Assembly: GCF_013464915.1 (NCBI RefSeq)
Contig: NZ_RAVT01000017.1
Location: forward strand, 1-37,236
Source: Stenotrophomonas maltophilia
GTDB taxonomy: Bacteria; Pseudomonadota; Gammaproteobacteria; Xanthomonadales; Xanthomonadaceae
Direction: 5' to 3'
DNA: 37,236 nt
Under the pieces are notes generated by a model that ran no database searches, had not been told where the DNA came from, and was given only the letters and a program-made list of their open reading frames with translations. Numbering within the stretch: position 1 is the stretch's first letter; each line of letters starts with the position of its first letter. A program made the translations under genes and the position numbers. Below are positions 1 through 9,112 of this stretch, piece after piece.

Positions 1-34
1 CACCGCCCCACCAACCCACGGAATGCTGCTTTGG

Positions 35-77
35 CTGTTGCCGTTGCCTGTAGCGGGTGCAGGGCCGCAGGCCCTGC
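35..77 (-). repeat. Dispersed hairpin repeat (copy 1), likely terminator of the MFS gene
   Basis: A CTGTTGCCGTTG block (35-46) is followed by a 25-bp block at 53-77 containing the hairpin GCAGGGCC/GGCCCTGC. The same 25 bp recurs exactly at 34553-34577, again just behind a minus-strand gene end and with the same upstream 12-mer. It sits 9 bp beyond the MFS stop codon, so a role in 3'-end formation is likely, though there is no U-tract. Confidence 0.6.
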
Positions 78-86
78 CGAACCCCC

Positions 87-1529
87 TCACTCCGCGACGT
101 GCTCGACCTGCCGTGGTTCGGGCTTGGTATCGGGCAGCTGCCAGAAGATCATCGTCGAGGTCAGGGTGATCGCGCCCACGCACAGGAACGTGGCATGCAG
201 CGCGGCGGTCGCGCTGTTGCTGTCCAGGTGGTTGCCGAACGCGGCCAGCAGGCTGCCGGCCGCAGCAGCACCGAAGCCCGCCGCGAGCATCATCACCATC
301 GACAGCAGGCTGTTGCCGGAACTGGCGAATTCGCGGTCCAGATCACGCAGGGTCACGGTGTTCATCACAGTGAACTGCAGCGAATTGACCGCGCCGAAGA
401 ACGCCAGCTGCAGCAGCCGCCAGGCCAGGTGCTGGCCGGGAGTCATCAGGATGAAGCTGGCCATGGCCAGGCCTACCAGCACGGTATTGACCATCAGCAC
501 GCGACGGTAGCCGTAGCGCTCCACCAGCTTCACTGCCAGTTTCTTGGAGACCATGCCAGCGGCGGCCACCGGCACCATCATCAGGCCGGCGTTCATCGGG
601 CCCAGGCCCAGGCCGACCTGCAGCAGCAGCGGGATCAGCATCGGCATGGCGCTGCTGCCGATGCGCGAGAACAGATTGCCGAGAATGCCGATGCGGTAGC
701 TGGGTACGCGGAACAGCGCCAGCGAGAACAACGGCGCCGTGGAATTGGCAGCATGCAGCCAGTAACCCACCAGTGCAGCCAGGCCGGCAACGGTCATCAG
801 CATCACCAGCGCGTGTGGCGTGCCCAGCCCGGAGATGCCGTCCAGCGCAAGTGACAGCACCACCATCGCGAAGGCCAGCATGATGTAGCCACGCAGGTCG
901 AAACGGGTGCGATGGCTGGCGTAGTGGTCGGGCATGATCTTCATCGCGGCGATGAAACCGATCACGCCGATCGGCAGGTTGATCAGGAACACCCAGTGCC
1001 ACGAGGCGATCTCGACCAGCCAGCCGCCCAGCGTGGGACCGATCAGCGGGCCGACCAGGGCCGGGATGGCGATGAAGCTCATCGCGCGCAGGAAATCCTC
1101 GCGCGGCACCGAACGCATCACCGCCAGCCGCCCGACCGGCAGCAGCATCGCGCCGCCAATGCCCTGCAGTACGCGCGCACCGACCAGCTGGTGCAGGTGC
1201 TGGGCCAGTGCGCAGGCCAGCGAGCCGAGGGTGAACAGGATGATCGCCACCAGGAAGGTGCGGCGGGTGCCGTAGCGGTCGGCGATCCAGCCGGAGGCAG
1301 GAATGAAAGTGGCCACTGCCAGCGCGTAGCTGAACACCACCGACTGCATCTGCAGCGGGCTTTCGCCCAGGCTGGCCGCCATCGCCGGCAACGCCGTGTT
1401 GACGATGGTCGAGTCCAGCATCTGCATGAAGATCGCCAAGGACACCAGCCACAGCAGGGGGCGCTGGCGGTTGTAGGTCGATGGCGATGTGGGCATGGGG
1501 TGCGGCCGGTGCAGCGTGGGGGCTGCCAT
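87..1529 (-). CDS. mdtD: MFS multidrug exporter, DHA2 family, MdtD-like
   Basis: This is a proton-coupled inner-membrane drug exporter of the major facilitator superfamily, 480 residues against about 470 for E. coli MdtD. The DHA2 hallmark LDSTIVNTALP is near residues 38-48, motif A (GWIADRYGTRR) at 80-90 and the antiporter motif C (GPLIGPTLGG) near 160-169. Hydrophobic segments follow through the whole protein, consistent with 12-14 membrane helices. Unlike E. coli mdtD there is no adjacent RND pump or BaeSR, so it stands alone here. The substrate is not predictable. The start is uncertain: the first ATG directly abuts an 8-bp hairpin and lacks a clear ribosome site, and Met12 (1496) is an alternative. 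Confidence 0.85.
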   Translation of the reverse strand: MAAPTLHRPHPMPTSPSTYNRQRPLLWLVSLAIFMQMLDSTIVNTALPAMAASLGESPLQMQSVVFSYALAVATFIPASGWIADRYGTRRTFLVAIILFTLGSLACALAQHLHQLVGARVLQGIGGAMLLPVGRLAVMRSVPREDFLRAMSFIAIPALVGPLIGPTLGGWLVEIASWHWVFLINLPIGVIGFIAAMKIMPDHYASHRTRFDLRGYIMLAFAMVVLSLALDGISGLGTPHALVMLMTVAGLAALVGYWLHAANSTAPLFSLALFRVPSYRIGILGNLFSRIGSSAMPMLIPLLLQVGLGLGPMNAGLMMVPVAAAGMVSKKLAVKLVERYGYRRVLMVNTVLVGLAMASFILMTPGQHLAWRLLQLAFFGAVNSLQFTVMNTVTLRDLDREFASSGNSLLSMVMMLAAGFGAAAAGSLLAAFGNHLDSNSATAALHATFLCVGAITLTSTMIFWQLPDTKPEPRQVEHVAE

Positions 1530-1558
1530 GATCGCGCAACGCGGGTCACGGCGCGATC
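1530..1558. terminator. Hairpin between hemE and the MFS gene
   Basis: GATCGCGC (1530-1537) is perfectly repeated in inverse at 1551-1558 with a 13-nt loop. It ends flush against the MFS start codon and lies 30 bp after the hemE stop codon. No U-tract follows, so it may be a weak hemE terminator or a structure masking MFS translation initiation. Confidence 0.35.
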
Positions 1559-1588
1559 AACATCGCGCCGCAACCGTATGCCGAATGC

Positions 1589-2671
1589 TCAACGCTGGCT
1601 GTGCGCGTGCACCGCGTCGACCAGCACCTGCACGTTGGCCGGGTCCATGTCCGGCGACATGCCGTGGCCGAGGTTGAATACATGGCCCTCGCGCGAACCA
1701 CCATTGCCCGCGGCATAGGTGTCGAGCACGCGCGCGGCAGCGGCGGCGATCGCTTCCGGCGAGGCGTACAGCGTGGTCGGGTCGAGGTTGCCCTGCAGTG
1801 CGACGCGACCACCGGTGCGGCGCATGGCCTCGTCCAGGTCCAGTGTCCAGTCCAGGCCCAGCGCATCGGCGCCGGTCTGCGACAGTGCTTCCAGGTGCAG
1901 GCCGGTACCCTTGCCGAACAGGATCAGCGGCGTGCGCTCGCTGCCTTCGCCACGCTCCAGGCCTTCGGCGATGCGCTGCAGGTAGCGCAGCGAGAACTCG
2001 CGGTACATGGCCGGCGAGAGCACGCCGCCCCAGGTGTCGAACACCTGCAGTGCCTGCGCGCCGGCCGCGCGTTGCGCGCCCAGGTAGGCGATCACCGCGT
2101 CGGTGGTGACCTCCAGCAGTCGGTGCAGGGCCTGCGGGTGGTTCAGCGCCATCGCCTTGATACGGGCGAAATCCTTGCTGCCGCCGCCTTCCACCATGTA
2201 GCAGGCCAGCGTCCACGGGCTGCCGGAGAAACCGATCAACGGTACCTGGCCGTCCAGCTCGCGACGGATCAGGCGCACCGCGTCCATCACATAGCCCAGG
2301 TCCTGTTCCATGTCCGGCACCGCCAGCTTGGCGATGGCCGCTTCATCTCGTACCGGGTGGCGGAACTTGGGGCCTTCGCCTTCGACGAAGTAGAGCTCCA
2401 GGCCCATCGCATCGGGAATGGTGAGGATGTCCGAGAACAGGATGGCGGCGTCCAGCGGGAAGCGGCGCAGCGGCTGCAGCGTGACTTCGCAGGCGATCTC
2501 CGGGTTCTTGGCCATGGCCAGGAAGCTGCCGGCCTTGGCCCGGGTTGCGCGGTACTCCGGCAGGTAGCGGCCGGCCTGGCGCATCAGCCAGACGGGGGTG
2601 CAGTCCACCGGTTCGCGGCGCAGGGCGCGCAGCAGGCGATCGTTGCGGAGAGGGCTGGTCACGATGGGCAT
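1589..2671 (-). CDS. hemE: Uroporphyrinogen decarboxylase (heme biosynthesis)
   Basis: It decarboxylates the four acetate side chains of uroporphyrinogen III to give coproporphyrinogen III, in the cytoplasm. The 360-residue product has family length. The first signature ([16 protein letters not shown]) is at residues 26-41, the catalytic aspartate sits in FSDIL (Asp81), and the second signature ([18 protein letters not shown]) begins at residue 147. The start is the ATG that gives MPIVTS, because the frame runs open upstream for another 111 codons with no similarity to the family. It lies 26 bp behind the WGR-domain gene on the same strand, so the two are probably co-transcribed. Confidence 0.97.
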   Translation of the reverse strand: MPIVTSPLRNDRLLRALRREPVDCTPVWLMRQAGRYLPEYRATRAKAGSFLAMAKNPEIACEVTLQPLRRFPLDAAILFSDILTIPDAMGLELYFVEGEGPKFRHPVRDEAAIAKLAVPDMEQDLGYVMDAVRLIRRELDGQVPLIGFSGSPWTLACYMVEGGGSKDFARIKAMALNHPQALHRLLEVTTDAVIAYLGAQRAAGAQALQVFDTWGGVLSPAMYREFSLRYLQRIAEGLERGEGSERTPLILFGKGTGLHLEALSQTGADALGLDWTLDLDEAMRRTGGRVALQGNLDPTTLYASPEAIAAAAARVLDTYAAGNGGSREGHVFNLGHGMSPDMDPANVQVLVDAVHAHSQR

Positions 2672-2697
2672 TCCTTGGACGAAAGTTGGCAGCGGCG

Positions 2698-2937
2698 TCA
2701 GTCGCCGTGCGAAAGGATCTGGAAGCCGCGATGCAGTTCGGCATCGCGGGCTTTCTCGAAGGCATGGCGGGCTTCGTCGGCCTGCAGGAACAGCTCGCGC
2801 CGCAGCTGCGAGCGGCTGCCGACGCGGCCGCTCTCGCGCAGCAGCTCCCAGCCGCCGAACAGGTCCGGCTGCAGGCTCAGGCGCAGGAAGCGCGGTGCCT
2901 GCGCACCGGCGTCGGGATGTTGCAGGTAGACGTGCAT
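2698..2937 (-). CDS. Small WGR-domain protein
   Basis: This 79-residue protein consists almost entirely of one WGR domain. It shows the N-terminal hydrophobic strand, the diagnostic [13 protein letters not shown] stretch (about residues 28-40) and the C-terminal helix with AFEKA. WGR domains are found in PARPs and bacterial regulators and are thought to bind nucleic acid, but stand-alone bacterial copies have no firmly established role. The start is the ATG giving MHVYLQ; the frame continues upstream into repeat sequence. It is immediately upstream of hemE in the same orientation. A functional link to heme synthesis is not evident from sequence. Confidence 0.85.
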   Translation of the reverse strand: MHVYLQHPDAGAQAPRFLRLSLQPDLFGGWELLRESGRVGSRSQLRRELFLQADEARHAFEKARDAELHRGFQILSHGD

Positions 2938-3021
2938 GGGGCGATTGTAGCGGGGCCAGGGTGACCCCGGCCGCAACGCGGTCGTACCGGCCGTTGGCCG
3001 GCAATCCTGCCGCGCAGCCCG

Positions 3022-3084
3022 GTAGTGCCGGCCGCTGGCCGGCTTCCCCGTTTGCTGAAGTTGCCGGCCAGCGGCCGGCACTAC
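3022..3084. repeat. Pair of inverted SMAG-type palindromes
   Basis: One GTAG-ended palindrome (GTAGTGCCGGCC...GGCCGGC) occupies 3022-3043 and a second, in inverse, 3063-3084, so the pair can form one long hairpin. The inner CTA of the second copy, read on the minus strand, is the TAG stop codon of aroB. The family matches the GTAG-ended repeats described for S. maltophilia. Confidence 0.85.
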
Positions 3085-4193
3085 CGGGCCGACAGCACCT
3101 TCAGCACCGCCGCCTCATCCACGTCCGGCACCACTTCGGCACGGCCCATGCCCCGCCACAGCACCAGGCGCAGCCGGCCGGCGACGTTCTTCTTGTCCAG
3201 CCGCATGCGGCCCAGCAGGGCCTGCGGGTCGAGCCCGGCGGGGATCGCCACCGGCAGCTGCAGCTTTTCCAGCAGCGCCTGCAGGCGGACGCGGTCGGCA
3301 TCTTCGGCCAGGCCCAGCTGGGTGGACAGCTTCGCCGCCAGCACCATGCCCACCGCCACCGCCTCGCCGTGGTTCAGCGCATCGCGGCCCGGGGCCGAGT
3401 AGCCCTGCTCGGTCTCGATGGCATGGCCGAAGGTGTGGCCCAGGTTGAGCAGGGCACGCTCGCCCTTCTCGAATGGATCGCGTTCGACGATCGCGGCCTT
3501 GTGCCGGCAGCTGCGCGCGATGGCTTCGGAAAGCACGTTGTCTTCGCCGGCGACCAGCGCGTCGGCATGCTGCTGCAGCCATTCGAAGAACACCGCGTCG
3601 CCCAGCGCGCCGTACTTCACCACTTCGGCCAGGCCGGCGCGCAGCTCACGCGGTGGCAGGGTACCCAGCACGCGGGTATCGGCAATGACCGCACGCGGCG
3701 GATGGAAGGCGCCGACCAGGTTCTTGCCGGCCGGAATGTCGACCGCGGTCTTGCCGCCTACCGATGAATCAACCATCGCCAACAGGGTGGTCGGCAGCTG
3801 CACGCAGTCCACGCCGCGCATCCAGCACGCTGCGGCGAAGCCCGCCAGGTCACCGACCACGCCACCGCCGAGGGCGAACACGCAGGCGTCGCGGGTGGCG
3901 CCGAGCGCGGCCAGCGCTTCGATCGCGCGGCCGAATTCGGCCAGGGTCTTGGAGGCTTCGCCGGCGGCCAGCACGTGCTCGCCGACGATCAGGTCGGGGC
4001 GTGCGGCCAACAGCGTCTGCTTCACGGCCTCCAGATAGCGCGGGGCCACTTCGCTGTCGCTGAGCAGCAGCACGTGGCGGCCGCGCACATGCGAGGCCAG
4101 CGCGGCGCCGTCAGCCTGGGCACCGGCGCCGATGGTGATGGTGTAGGGGCGGTCGCCGCCAACGGCGACCTGCAGCAGGGCGGGGGAAGTCAT
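3081..4193 (-). CDS. aroB: 3-dehydroquinate synthase (shikimate pathway)
   Basis: It converts DAHP to 3-dehydroquinate, the second step of aromatic amino acid synthesis, using NAD and a divalent metal in the cytoplasm. The 370-residue protein carries the NAD-binding [11 protein letters not shown] (109-119), the conserved block from [18 protein letters not shown] (132 on), and metal ligands at Glu190 (LAEVVKYG), His253 ([10 protein letters not shown]) and His275 ([11 protein letters not shown]). The start chosen is the ATG giving MTSPALL, which overlaps the aroK stop by 4 bp (ATGA), indicating translational coupling. The stop codon TAG is contributed by an adjoining SMAG-type repeat. Confidence 0.97.
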   Translation of the reverse strand: MTSPALLQVAVGGDRPYTITIGAGAQADGAALASHVRGRHVLLLSDSEVAPRYLEAVKQTLLAARPDLIVGEHVLAAGEASKTLAEFGRAIEALAALGATRDACVFALGGGVVGDLAGFAAACWMRGVDCVQLPTTLLAMVDSSVGGKTAVDIPAGKNLVGAFHPPRAVIADTRVLGTLPPRELRAGLAEVVKYGALGDAVFFEWLQQHADALVAGEDNVLSEAIARSCRHKAAIVERDPFEKGERALLNLGHTFGHAIETEQGYSAPGRDALNHGEAVAVGMVLAAKLSTQLGLAEDADRVRLQALLEKLQLPVAIPAGLDPQALLGRMRLDKKNVAGRLRLVLWRGMGRAEVVPDVDEAAVLKVLSAR

Positions 4194-4732
4194 GCGGTCA
4201 GGTCCTGGCGCTGCCATTGCGTGGCCAGCTTCACCACCAGGTGGGCGGTCGCGTCGGCAGCGGTATACGGGTCGGTATCGAGGGTGAGGTCGGCCAGTTC
4301 GCGGTACAGCGGGTCGCGGTGCGCGGCCAGATCGTGCAGCACCTGTTCGCGGTCCGGGCGCTGCAGCAACGGCCGGCCCTTGTCGCGGGCCAGGCGTTCC
4401 AGCTGCGCGGCCACGCTGACCCGCAGGTAGACCACGAAGCCGCGTCGTGCGATCAGCGCACGGTTATCCGGATCGAGTACGGCGCCGCCGCCGGTAGAAA
4501 CCAGCTGGCCGCGGCCCTCCAGTACGCGGGCCAGGGCCTGGCGTTCATGGCTGCGGAAGCCGGCTTCGCCGGAGTGCTCGAAGAGGGTCGGAATGCTGGC
4601 GCCTGCGGCATCGACGATGGCCTGGTCGACATCGACGAAGTCCAGCGTGAAGCGCTCGGCCAGGCGGCGGCCGATGCAGGTTTTGCCGGCGCCCATCGGG
4701 CCGATCAGGATCAGGTTCGGAGCAGGATTCAT
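4190..4732 (-). CDS. aroK: Shikimate kinase
   Basis: It phosphorylates shikimate at O3 with ATP. The 180-residue product has the Walker A loop GPMGAGKT (11-18), the shikimate-binding Asp36 in DVDQ, Arg60 in GFRSHE and the GGG turn (81-83), followed by the Arg-containing lid region. The start is set at MNPAPN; a longer in-frame ATG 18 bp upstream exists but adds nothing conserved. It is the first gene of the aroK-aroB pair, the usual proteobacterial order, with an ATGA overlap to aroB. Confidence 0.96.
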   Translation of the reverse strand: MNPAPNLILIGPMGAGKTCIGRRLAERFTLDFVDVDQAIVDAAGASIPTLFEHSGEAGFRSHERQALARVLEGRGQLVSTGGGAVLDPDNRALIARRGFVVYLRVSVAAQLERLARDKGRPLLQRPDREQVLHDLAAHRDPLYRELADLTLDTDPYTAADATAHLVVKLATQWQRQDLTA

Positions 4733-4829
4733 GCCCCGTGATGCTAACACCTCCGTGTCCCGGCCTTTACGTTCTTCACGTCAGGCTGGACATTCCTGCG
4801 GGCCTCCCGCATCAGCCAGAGTACAGGTC

Positions 4830-5033
4830 ATGACGGTCGCCAAGGTCATCGAAATCACCGCCTCCTCGCCGAAGAGCGTGGAGGATGCTGTGCGCAGTGG
4901 GTTGAAGAAGGTCTCCGAGACGGTCAAGGGCATCCAGGGCGCCTGGGTGAACGAGACCAAGGTGGTCACCAATGGCAGCGGCGAGATCACCGAGTGGCGG
5001 GTCAACCTGCGGGTGACCTTCCTGGTGGAATAG
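4830..5033 (+). CDS. Dodecin, flavin-storage protein
   Basis: Dodecins assemble as hollow dodecamers that sequester riboflavin or FMN and protect against flavin photochemistry. This 67-residue sequence begins MTVAKVIEITASS and has the typical strand-helix-strand pattern. Trp39 (GAWVNE) is at the position of the tryptophan that stacks on the flavin ring. The preceding 97 bp separates it from the divergent aroK. A short AGG lies just before the ATG. The upstream extension of the frame is antisense to aroK and is not coding. Confidence 0.93.
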   Translation: MTVAKVIEITASSPKSVEDAVRSGLKKVSETVKGIQGAWVNETKVVTNGSGEITEWRVNLRVTFLVE

Positions 5034-5039
5034 GCGCGC

Positions 5040-5867
5040 TCAGCGCACGTCCTGCACCTGTCGCTGGCCGTCCAGCACCACCATGCGGTCGGCCAGGGCG
5101 GGCAGGGCACGCAGCGCCTGCCGGCTGACCCGCTCGTAGTACTGCACGAAGCGCTCAAGCTGCGGCCGGCTCATGCCGTGCCGGCCCGGCTGCGCGGCCT
5201 GCAGGTTCTGCTCCTGCTGCCAGCGCCAGCGTGGTACCACCGAAAAATCCGGTGGCTGCAGGAACCACAGGCGGTCGCAGCGCTGCCACAACGCCGGGTA
5301 GTCGCGGGCCAGCGCCTGGTTGCACCAGCGCCGCCAACGGCCATCGGCGTCGGCTTCGCGTTCCAGCGCATTCAGTGGGCTGTCCAGTGCGTCATCGTTC
5401 TGTGCGGGCGTGCCCAGGAACCAGCCCTCGAATACCAGCAGGTCGAGGGGCTGCTCGATACGTGGCCATTGCGCTTCGGGCAGGCGTTCGTCGGCCAGCT
5501 TGTCGAAGCGCGGCATTGCGAAGGGCTGGCGTGCGGCCACCGCGTCCAGCACTGCGTGGGCCAGCGGCAGGTCATGGGTGCCGGGCGGGCCGCGGGTGAT
5601 CAGCAGCGGGTGCACCTGTCGGGCCAGCCGTTGGCGCTGTGCGCGGGTCAGGTAGACATCATCGATCGACAGCGTGGCTGCGTTCAGGCCGCGCGCCTGT
5701 GCACGCGCCACCACCTGCGCGGCCAGCGTCGATTTGCCGCTCCCCTGCAGGCCGCTGATCGCCAATACTGGAACCGCTGCACCGCTGCCCAGCGCATCGT
5801 CCAGCGCCTGCTCGGCCAATGTTTCGGGGAATCCTTTCACCTGGGGCATATACGCAGCAGCGACCAT
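5040..5867 (-). CDS. P-loop kinase, D-glycerate 3-kinase-like
   Basis: The 275-residue protein resembles the glycerate kinase family that includes plant GLYK and yeast Tda10, in the uridine kinase/phosphoribulokinase superfamily. Walker A is GLQGSGKST (39-47). LSIDDVYLT and LLVFEGWFLG follow in the order expected for this family, and an RWRWQQE stretch lies near the C-terminus. The probable reaction is ATP-dependent phosphorylation of D-glycerate, but the substrate is inferred from family resemblance only. The start is uncertain among three in-frame ATGs: 5909 would overlap pdxH, 5867 is preferred, and 5849 is possible. It is transcribed divergently from pdxH. Confidence 0.8.
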   Translation of the reverse strand: MVAAAYMPQVKGFPETLAEQALDDALGSGAAVPVLAISGLQGSGKSTLAAQVVARAQARGLNAATLSIDDVYLTRAQRQRLARQVHPLLITRGPPGTHDLPLAHAVLDAVAARQPFAMPRFDKLADERLPEAQWPRIEQPLDLLVFEGWFLGTPAQNDDALDSPLNALEREADADGRWRRWCNQALARDYPALWQRCDRLWFLQPPDFSVVPRWRWQQEQNLQAAQPGRHGMSRPQLERFVQYYERVSRQALRALPALADRMVVLDGQRQVQDVR

Positions 5868-5907
5868 GCAGCCACAATAGCCCAATCCGTGTGAGAAGAA
5901 CGCAATC

Positions 5908-6507
5908 ATGAGCGACCTGTACGCCGAAGCCCTGTCCACGTTTGCCGGCCTGTTCGAAGAGGCCAAGCAGAGCCGCGAGGTCGAGCCGAACGCGATGACC
6001 GTGGCCACCGCCGATACGCACGGCCGTCCCTCGGCGCGCACCGTGCTGCTGAAGGCGTTCGACGAGCGTGGCTTCGTCTTCTACACCCACCTGGACAGCC
6101 ACAAGGGCCAGGAGCTGCAGGCCAATCCGCAGGCCGCGCTGCTGTTCCTGTGGCGCAGCCTGCGCGAGGCCGGCATCCAGGTGCGCATCGAAGGCCGTGT
6201 CGAGCAGGTTGCCGATGCCGAGGCCGATGCCTATTTCGCCAGCCGCCCGCGCATGAGCCAGATCGGCGCGTGGGCCTCGCAGCAGTCGAAGACGCTGGCA
6301 ACGCGTGAGGAATTCGACGCGCGCGTGGCCGAGATCGAAGCCCGCTTCGAGGGCAGGGACGTGCCGCGCCCGGATGGCTGGAGTGGGCTGCGGGTGGTGC
6401 CCGATCGCATCGAGTTCTGGTACGGCGCGCAGTTCCGCCTGCACGAACGCTGGTGCTATGAAGCCGGTGCCGAAGGGCGCTGGAGCAAGCGGCTGCTGTA
6501 CCCGTGA
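5908..6507 (+). CDS. pdxH: Pyridoxamine 5'-phosphate oxidase
   Basis: An FMN enzyme that oxidises pyridoxine or pyridoxamine 5'-phosphate to pyridoxal 5'-phosphate. The 199-residue product contains the FMN/substrate region [19 protein letters not shown], the [12 protein letters not shown] block, and the C-terminal signature [14 protein letters not shown] with final [15 protein letters not shown] ribosome site lies about 10 nt before the ATG. It heads a three-gene unit: its TGA overlaps the GTG start of the acetyltransferase as GTGA, so the resistance gene is translationally coupled to a vitamin B6 gene. Confidence 0.96.
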   Translation: MSDLYAEALSTFAGLFEEAKQSREVEPNAMTVATADTHGRPSARTVLLKAFDERGFVFYTHLDSHKGQELQANPQAALLFLWRSLREAGIQVRIEGRVEQVADAEADAYFASRPRMSQIGAWASQQSKTLATREEFDARVAEIEARFEGRDVPRPDGWSGLRVVPDRIEFWYGAQFRLHERWCYEAGAEGRWSKRLLYP

Positions 6508-6965
6508 GTGACAGCGCGCCCACGATCCGCAAGGCCACGCCGGCCGATGCGGCGGCGTGGGCGCAGTTGCGTCTGGGCCTGTGGCCGGATGCCGATGATC
6601 CGCTGGAGGAGCTGGCGCAGTCGCTGGCCGATGCCGAAGGCGCGGTGTTCCTGGCCCGCGTGGCGGATGGCGAGGCGGTTGGTTTCGCTGAAGTGTGCCT
6701 GCGCCATGACTACGTGAACGGCACCGAGTCTTCGCCGGTGGGGTTCCTGGAGGGCTGGTACGTTCGGCCGCAGTGGCGGGGCAGTGGCGTGGGCCGAATG
6801 TTGCTGGCGGCTGTGCAGGCGTGGACGCGTGATGCGGGCTGCCGCGAGCTGGCTTCGGACAGTCGCGTGGAAGACGTGCGGGCTCACGCCGCGCACCGGG
6901 CCTGCGGCTTCGAAGAGACCGAACGGGTGGTCTACTTCCGCATGGCGCTGGAGCCATCGGTGTGA
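6504..6965 (+). CDS. aac(6'): Aminoglycoside 6'-N-acetyltransferase, AAC(6')-Iz type
   Basis: A GNAT-fold enzyme of 153 residues expected to acetylate the 6'-amino group of aminoglycosides such as tobramycin and amikacin with acetyl-CoA. From memory it is close to the intrinsic AAC(6')-Iz group of S. maltophilia over its whole length ([38 protein letters not shown]). The acetyl-CoA loop is QWRGSGVG (about 92-99), and [15 protein letters not shown] closes the protein. The start is a GTG inside the pdxH stop (GTGA), and the stop overlaps the next GTG start the same way. Base composition matches the neighbours, so it looks resident rather than acquired. The exact allele cannot be named without alignment. 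Confidence 0.88.
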   Translation: MSDSAPTIRKATPADAAAWAQLRLGLWPDADDPLEELAQSLADAEGAVFLARVADGEAVGFAEVCLRHDYVNGTESSPVGFLEGWYVRPQWRGSGVGRMLLAAVQAWTRDAGCRELASDSRVEDVRAHAAHRACGFEETERVVYFRMALEPSV

Positions 6966-7309
6966 ATCGCGTGGCGCTGTACCGCGTGGTGGTATTTGTT
7001 CCATCGGCCGCGCTGGACAGGGTGAAACAGGGCATCCTCGCGGTGGATGCGCTCGCGGCCGGTGACTACGAGCATGGCATGTGGTGGTCGGCGCCGGGGT
7101 TTGAACAGTTCCGTCCGCGCGTGGGTGTGTCGCCGGTGCAGGGTAAGGTGGGTCGCACCGAGGTGGTCGATAGCGTGCGCCTGGAATTCTGTGTGCCTCG
7201 GAATCCGCAGCGGCTGCAGCGCATCTTCGAACAGGGAATCGTGCCGCATCACCCGTGGCAGGTGCCGGTGGTGCAGGTGGAGGAAATCGAGCTGCTGCTG
7301 GCCAGGTAG
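6962..7309 (+). CDS. YqfO/NIF3-like small domain protein
   Basis: A 115-residue protein resembling the stand-alone CutA/PII-like domain found inserted in YqfO/NIF3 proteins and often labelled YqfO family. It begins [24 protein letters not shown] and ends with the conserved HHPWQVPVVQVEEIELL, analogous to the HPYEEPA motif of that domain. Function is unknown; metal or nucleotide binding has been suggested for relatives. The GTG start overlaps the acetyltransferase stop as GTGA, making it the third coupled gene. Its TAG stop is formed by the GTAG end of a SMAG-type repeat. Confidence 0.75.
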   Translation: MNRVALYRVVVFVPSAALDRVKQGILAVDALAAGDYEHGMWWSAPGFEQFRPRVGVSPVQGKVGRTEVVDSVRLEFCVPRNPQRLQRIFEQGIVPHHPWQVPVVQVEEIELLLAR

Positions 7310-7328
7310 ATCCACGCCATGCGTGGAT
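7306..7328 (+). repeat. SMAG-type palindrome
   Basis: GTAG followed by ATCCACGC/GCGTGGAT around a 3-nt loop. The TAG is the stop codon of the preceding gene, and the hairpin lies between that gene and the convergent prpR. Confidence 0.8.
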
Positions 7329-7408
7329 GAGGTGCTTGACGGAAGAGTGGTGCGAACCAGGGGGCGCACCCACCGGGCATCGCTTCGAATCCATCTGGAA
7401 AAAGTTGG

Positions 7409-9028
7409 TTACAACCCCTCCGCGCGCAACCAGCGCCACAGCGTGGTGCGTGACACGCCCAGCGCCTGCGCCATGCCTTCTCGGTCATTGCGGTGTTCCT
7501 GCAGCAGTGCTTCCAGCTGCGCGCGCGGCGGACGCTTGCCGTTGCTTTCCAGCGGCAGCGCGGCTGCACCTTCATTCACCAGCTCCGGCGCCAGCTGCAG
7601 CAGGCGCGTGGCATCGATGAGCCCTTCGCCCGGCTGCCAGTGGATGCGCAGGCGATCGACCAGGTTGCGCAGCTCGCGCACGTTGCCGGGCCATTCGGCG
7701 GCTGTCAGTACGCGCATGGCATCCTCGTCCAATGGAGCGTCGATGCCACGCAGCTGGCGGAAGAAATGCTGGGCCAGCAGCGGAATGTCACCGCGCCGCG
7801 CACGCAACGCGGGCAGGGCGATGCGCAGCGCGGCCAGCCGGTAATACAGGTCGCGACGGAAGCTGCCGGTCGCCGCGCGCTGCTCCAGCGACTGCAGGGT
7901 CGCGGCCACCACGCGCAGGTCGACCGGGGTCGGTTCGGTGGCGCCCACGCGCAGCACTTCGCGTTCTTCCAGCACCCGCAGCAGGCGGGTCTGCAGTGGC
8001 AGCGGCAGTTCGCCGATCTCATCCAGGAACAGCGTCCCGCCGTCTGCAGCTTCAACCAGGCCGACGCGCCCACCGCGCCGCGCGCCGGTGAAGGCGCCAT
8101 CGCTGTAGCCGAACAGTTCGGCTTCCAGCAGTGATTCGCTGATCGCGCCGCAGTTCAGTGCCACGAAGCGACCACGACGGCCGCTGGCCGCGTGCAGCTG
8201 GCGCGCGACCAGTTCCTTGCCGGTGCCGGTTTCGCCGGTGACCAGCACGGTGCTGTCATGCGGCGCATACAGCGCGATCTGCGCACGCACCTGGGCCATC
8301 GCCTCGCTGTCGCCGAGCAGGGCGTGCGCATCGCTGCGCGGGGCAGAGCGGCGGCGCGCGACCGGGCGGCTGCCGCCGGAGCGGGCGAGGGTCTGGGTCA
8401 GCTCCAGCGCATGCTCGAAGGCTTGGCGCACCGAGTCGGCCGAGTACAACAGAACGCCGGGCAGGCCGGCCTGTTCGGCGTGGTCGATGGCCATGCCGGT
8501 GCCGACGATCACCTCGATGCCATTGGCGCGCAGGTCTGCAATGCAATCGCGCGCGTCTTCGCGGGTGACGAATCGACGGTGTTCGATGTCCAGGCCGAAA
8601 CTCTGCTGGAAGTTGCTGAACACCGGCACGTCGCTGGCATGGGTGACCAGGCCGATGCGGCTGGCGATGCGGCGTGCACGCGCCAGCGCCTCCATCAGAT
8701 CGAAGCCATTGGCCTGGATCGGCACCAGCGGCAGCTCCAGCCGGCTGCGCAGCCAGGCGGCGTTGGAGCCACCGGCGATCACCACGTCGCAATGCTCGCG
8801 GCGCAGGCGCTGGCCGATCACCTCGACGGCTTCCTCGAAGCCGAGATTGATCTGCTCGATGCGCGCGCGGCGGTCGAACTCGGGAATGACGTCGCCCAGC
8901 AGACCTGTCAGCCGCGAGACGCTGACGGTCCAGATCACCGGGCGGCCGGGGTCGGCATCGGTGTGGCGCAGGGGCGAGCGGGGCAGGTACATGGTGGCTC
9001 GGGCCGGGAGGGGTGTTTCATGATACAT
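7409..9028 (-). CDS. prpR: Sigma-54-dependent activator of the prp operon
   Basis: PrpR senses 2-methylcitrate and activates sigma-54 transcription of the propionate genes. The N-terminal part (about 30-215) is the PrpR_N sensor domain. The AAA+ domain has Walker A GETGTGKE (265-272), the sigma-54-contacting GAFTGA loop (311-316) and Walker B GTLFLDE (331-337). A Fis-type helix-turn-helix ([17 protein letters not shown]) ends the 539-residue protein. It is divergent from prpB, and the 118-bp gap holds a matching promoter and a repeat array. The start is ambiguous: Met1 (9028) has only a weak GAAAC upstream, and Met13 (8992, 527 residues) would move the start out of the repeat array. Confidence 0.92.
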   Translation of the reverse strand: MYHETPLPARATMYLPRSPLRHTDADPGRPVIWTVSVSRLTGLLGDVIPEFDRRARIEQINLGFEEAVEVIGQRLRREHCDVVIAGGSNAAWLRSRLELPLVPIQANGFDLMEALARARRIASRIGLVTHASDVPVFSNFQQSFGLDIEHRRFVTREDARDCIADLRANGIEVIVGTGMAIDHAEQAGLPGVLLYSADSVRQAFEHALELTQTLARSGGSRPVARRRSAPRSDAHALLGDSEAMAQVRAQIALYAPHDSTVLVTGETGTGKELVARQLHAASGRRGRFVALNCGAISESLLEAELFGYSDGAFTGARRGGRVGLVEAADGGTLFLDEIGELPLPLQTRLLRVLEEREVLRVGATEPTPVDLRVVAATLQSLEQRAATGSFRRDLYYRLAALRIALPALRARRGDIPLLAQHFFRQLRGIDAPLDEDAMRVLTAAEWPGNVRELRNLVDRLRIHWQPGEGLIDATRLLQLAPELVNEGAAALPLESNGKRPPRAQLEALLQEHRNDREGMAQALGVSRTTLWRWLRAEGL

Positions 9029-9053
9029 CTGTTTCAGTGTTTCATATGTTTCA
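9014..9053 (+). promoter_or_regulatory. TGTTTCA repeat array, candidate PrpR activator site
   Basis: The heptamer TGTTTCA occurs four times, starting at 9014, 9030, 9038 and 9047. The array ends about 45 bp upstream of the -24 element of the prpB sigma-54 promoter, a suitable place for an upstream activating sequence. The first copy lies inside or at the start of prpR, depending on which start is used. Binding by PrpR is inferred. Confidence 0.6.
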
Positions 9054-9097
9054 CTGCTGCGTGCCGGTCATTCCCGTGAAATCAAGCGCTTGCAGGT

Positions 9098-9112
9098 TGG
9101 CATGGTGTTTGC
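9098..9112 (+). promoter_or_regulatory. Sigma-54 (-24/-12) promoter of prpBC
   Basis: TGGCATG-N4-TTGC matches the sigma-54 consensus (TGGCACG-N4-TTGC) at all but one fixed position, with the correct 10-bp gap between GG (9099-9100) and GC (9111-9112). Transcription would begin near 9124, about 23 nt before the prpB ATG. The divergent neighbour encodes a sigma-54 activator. Confidence 0.85.
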
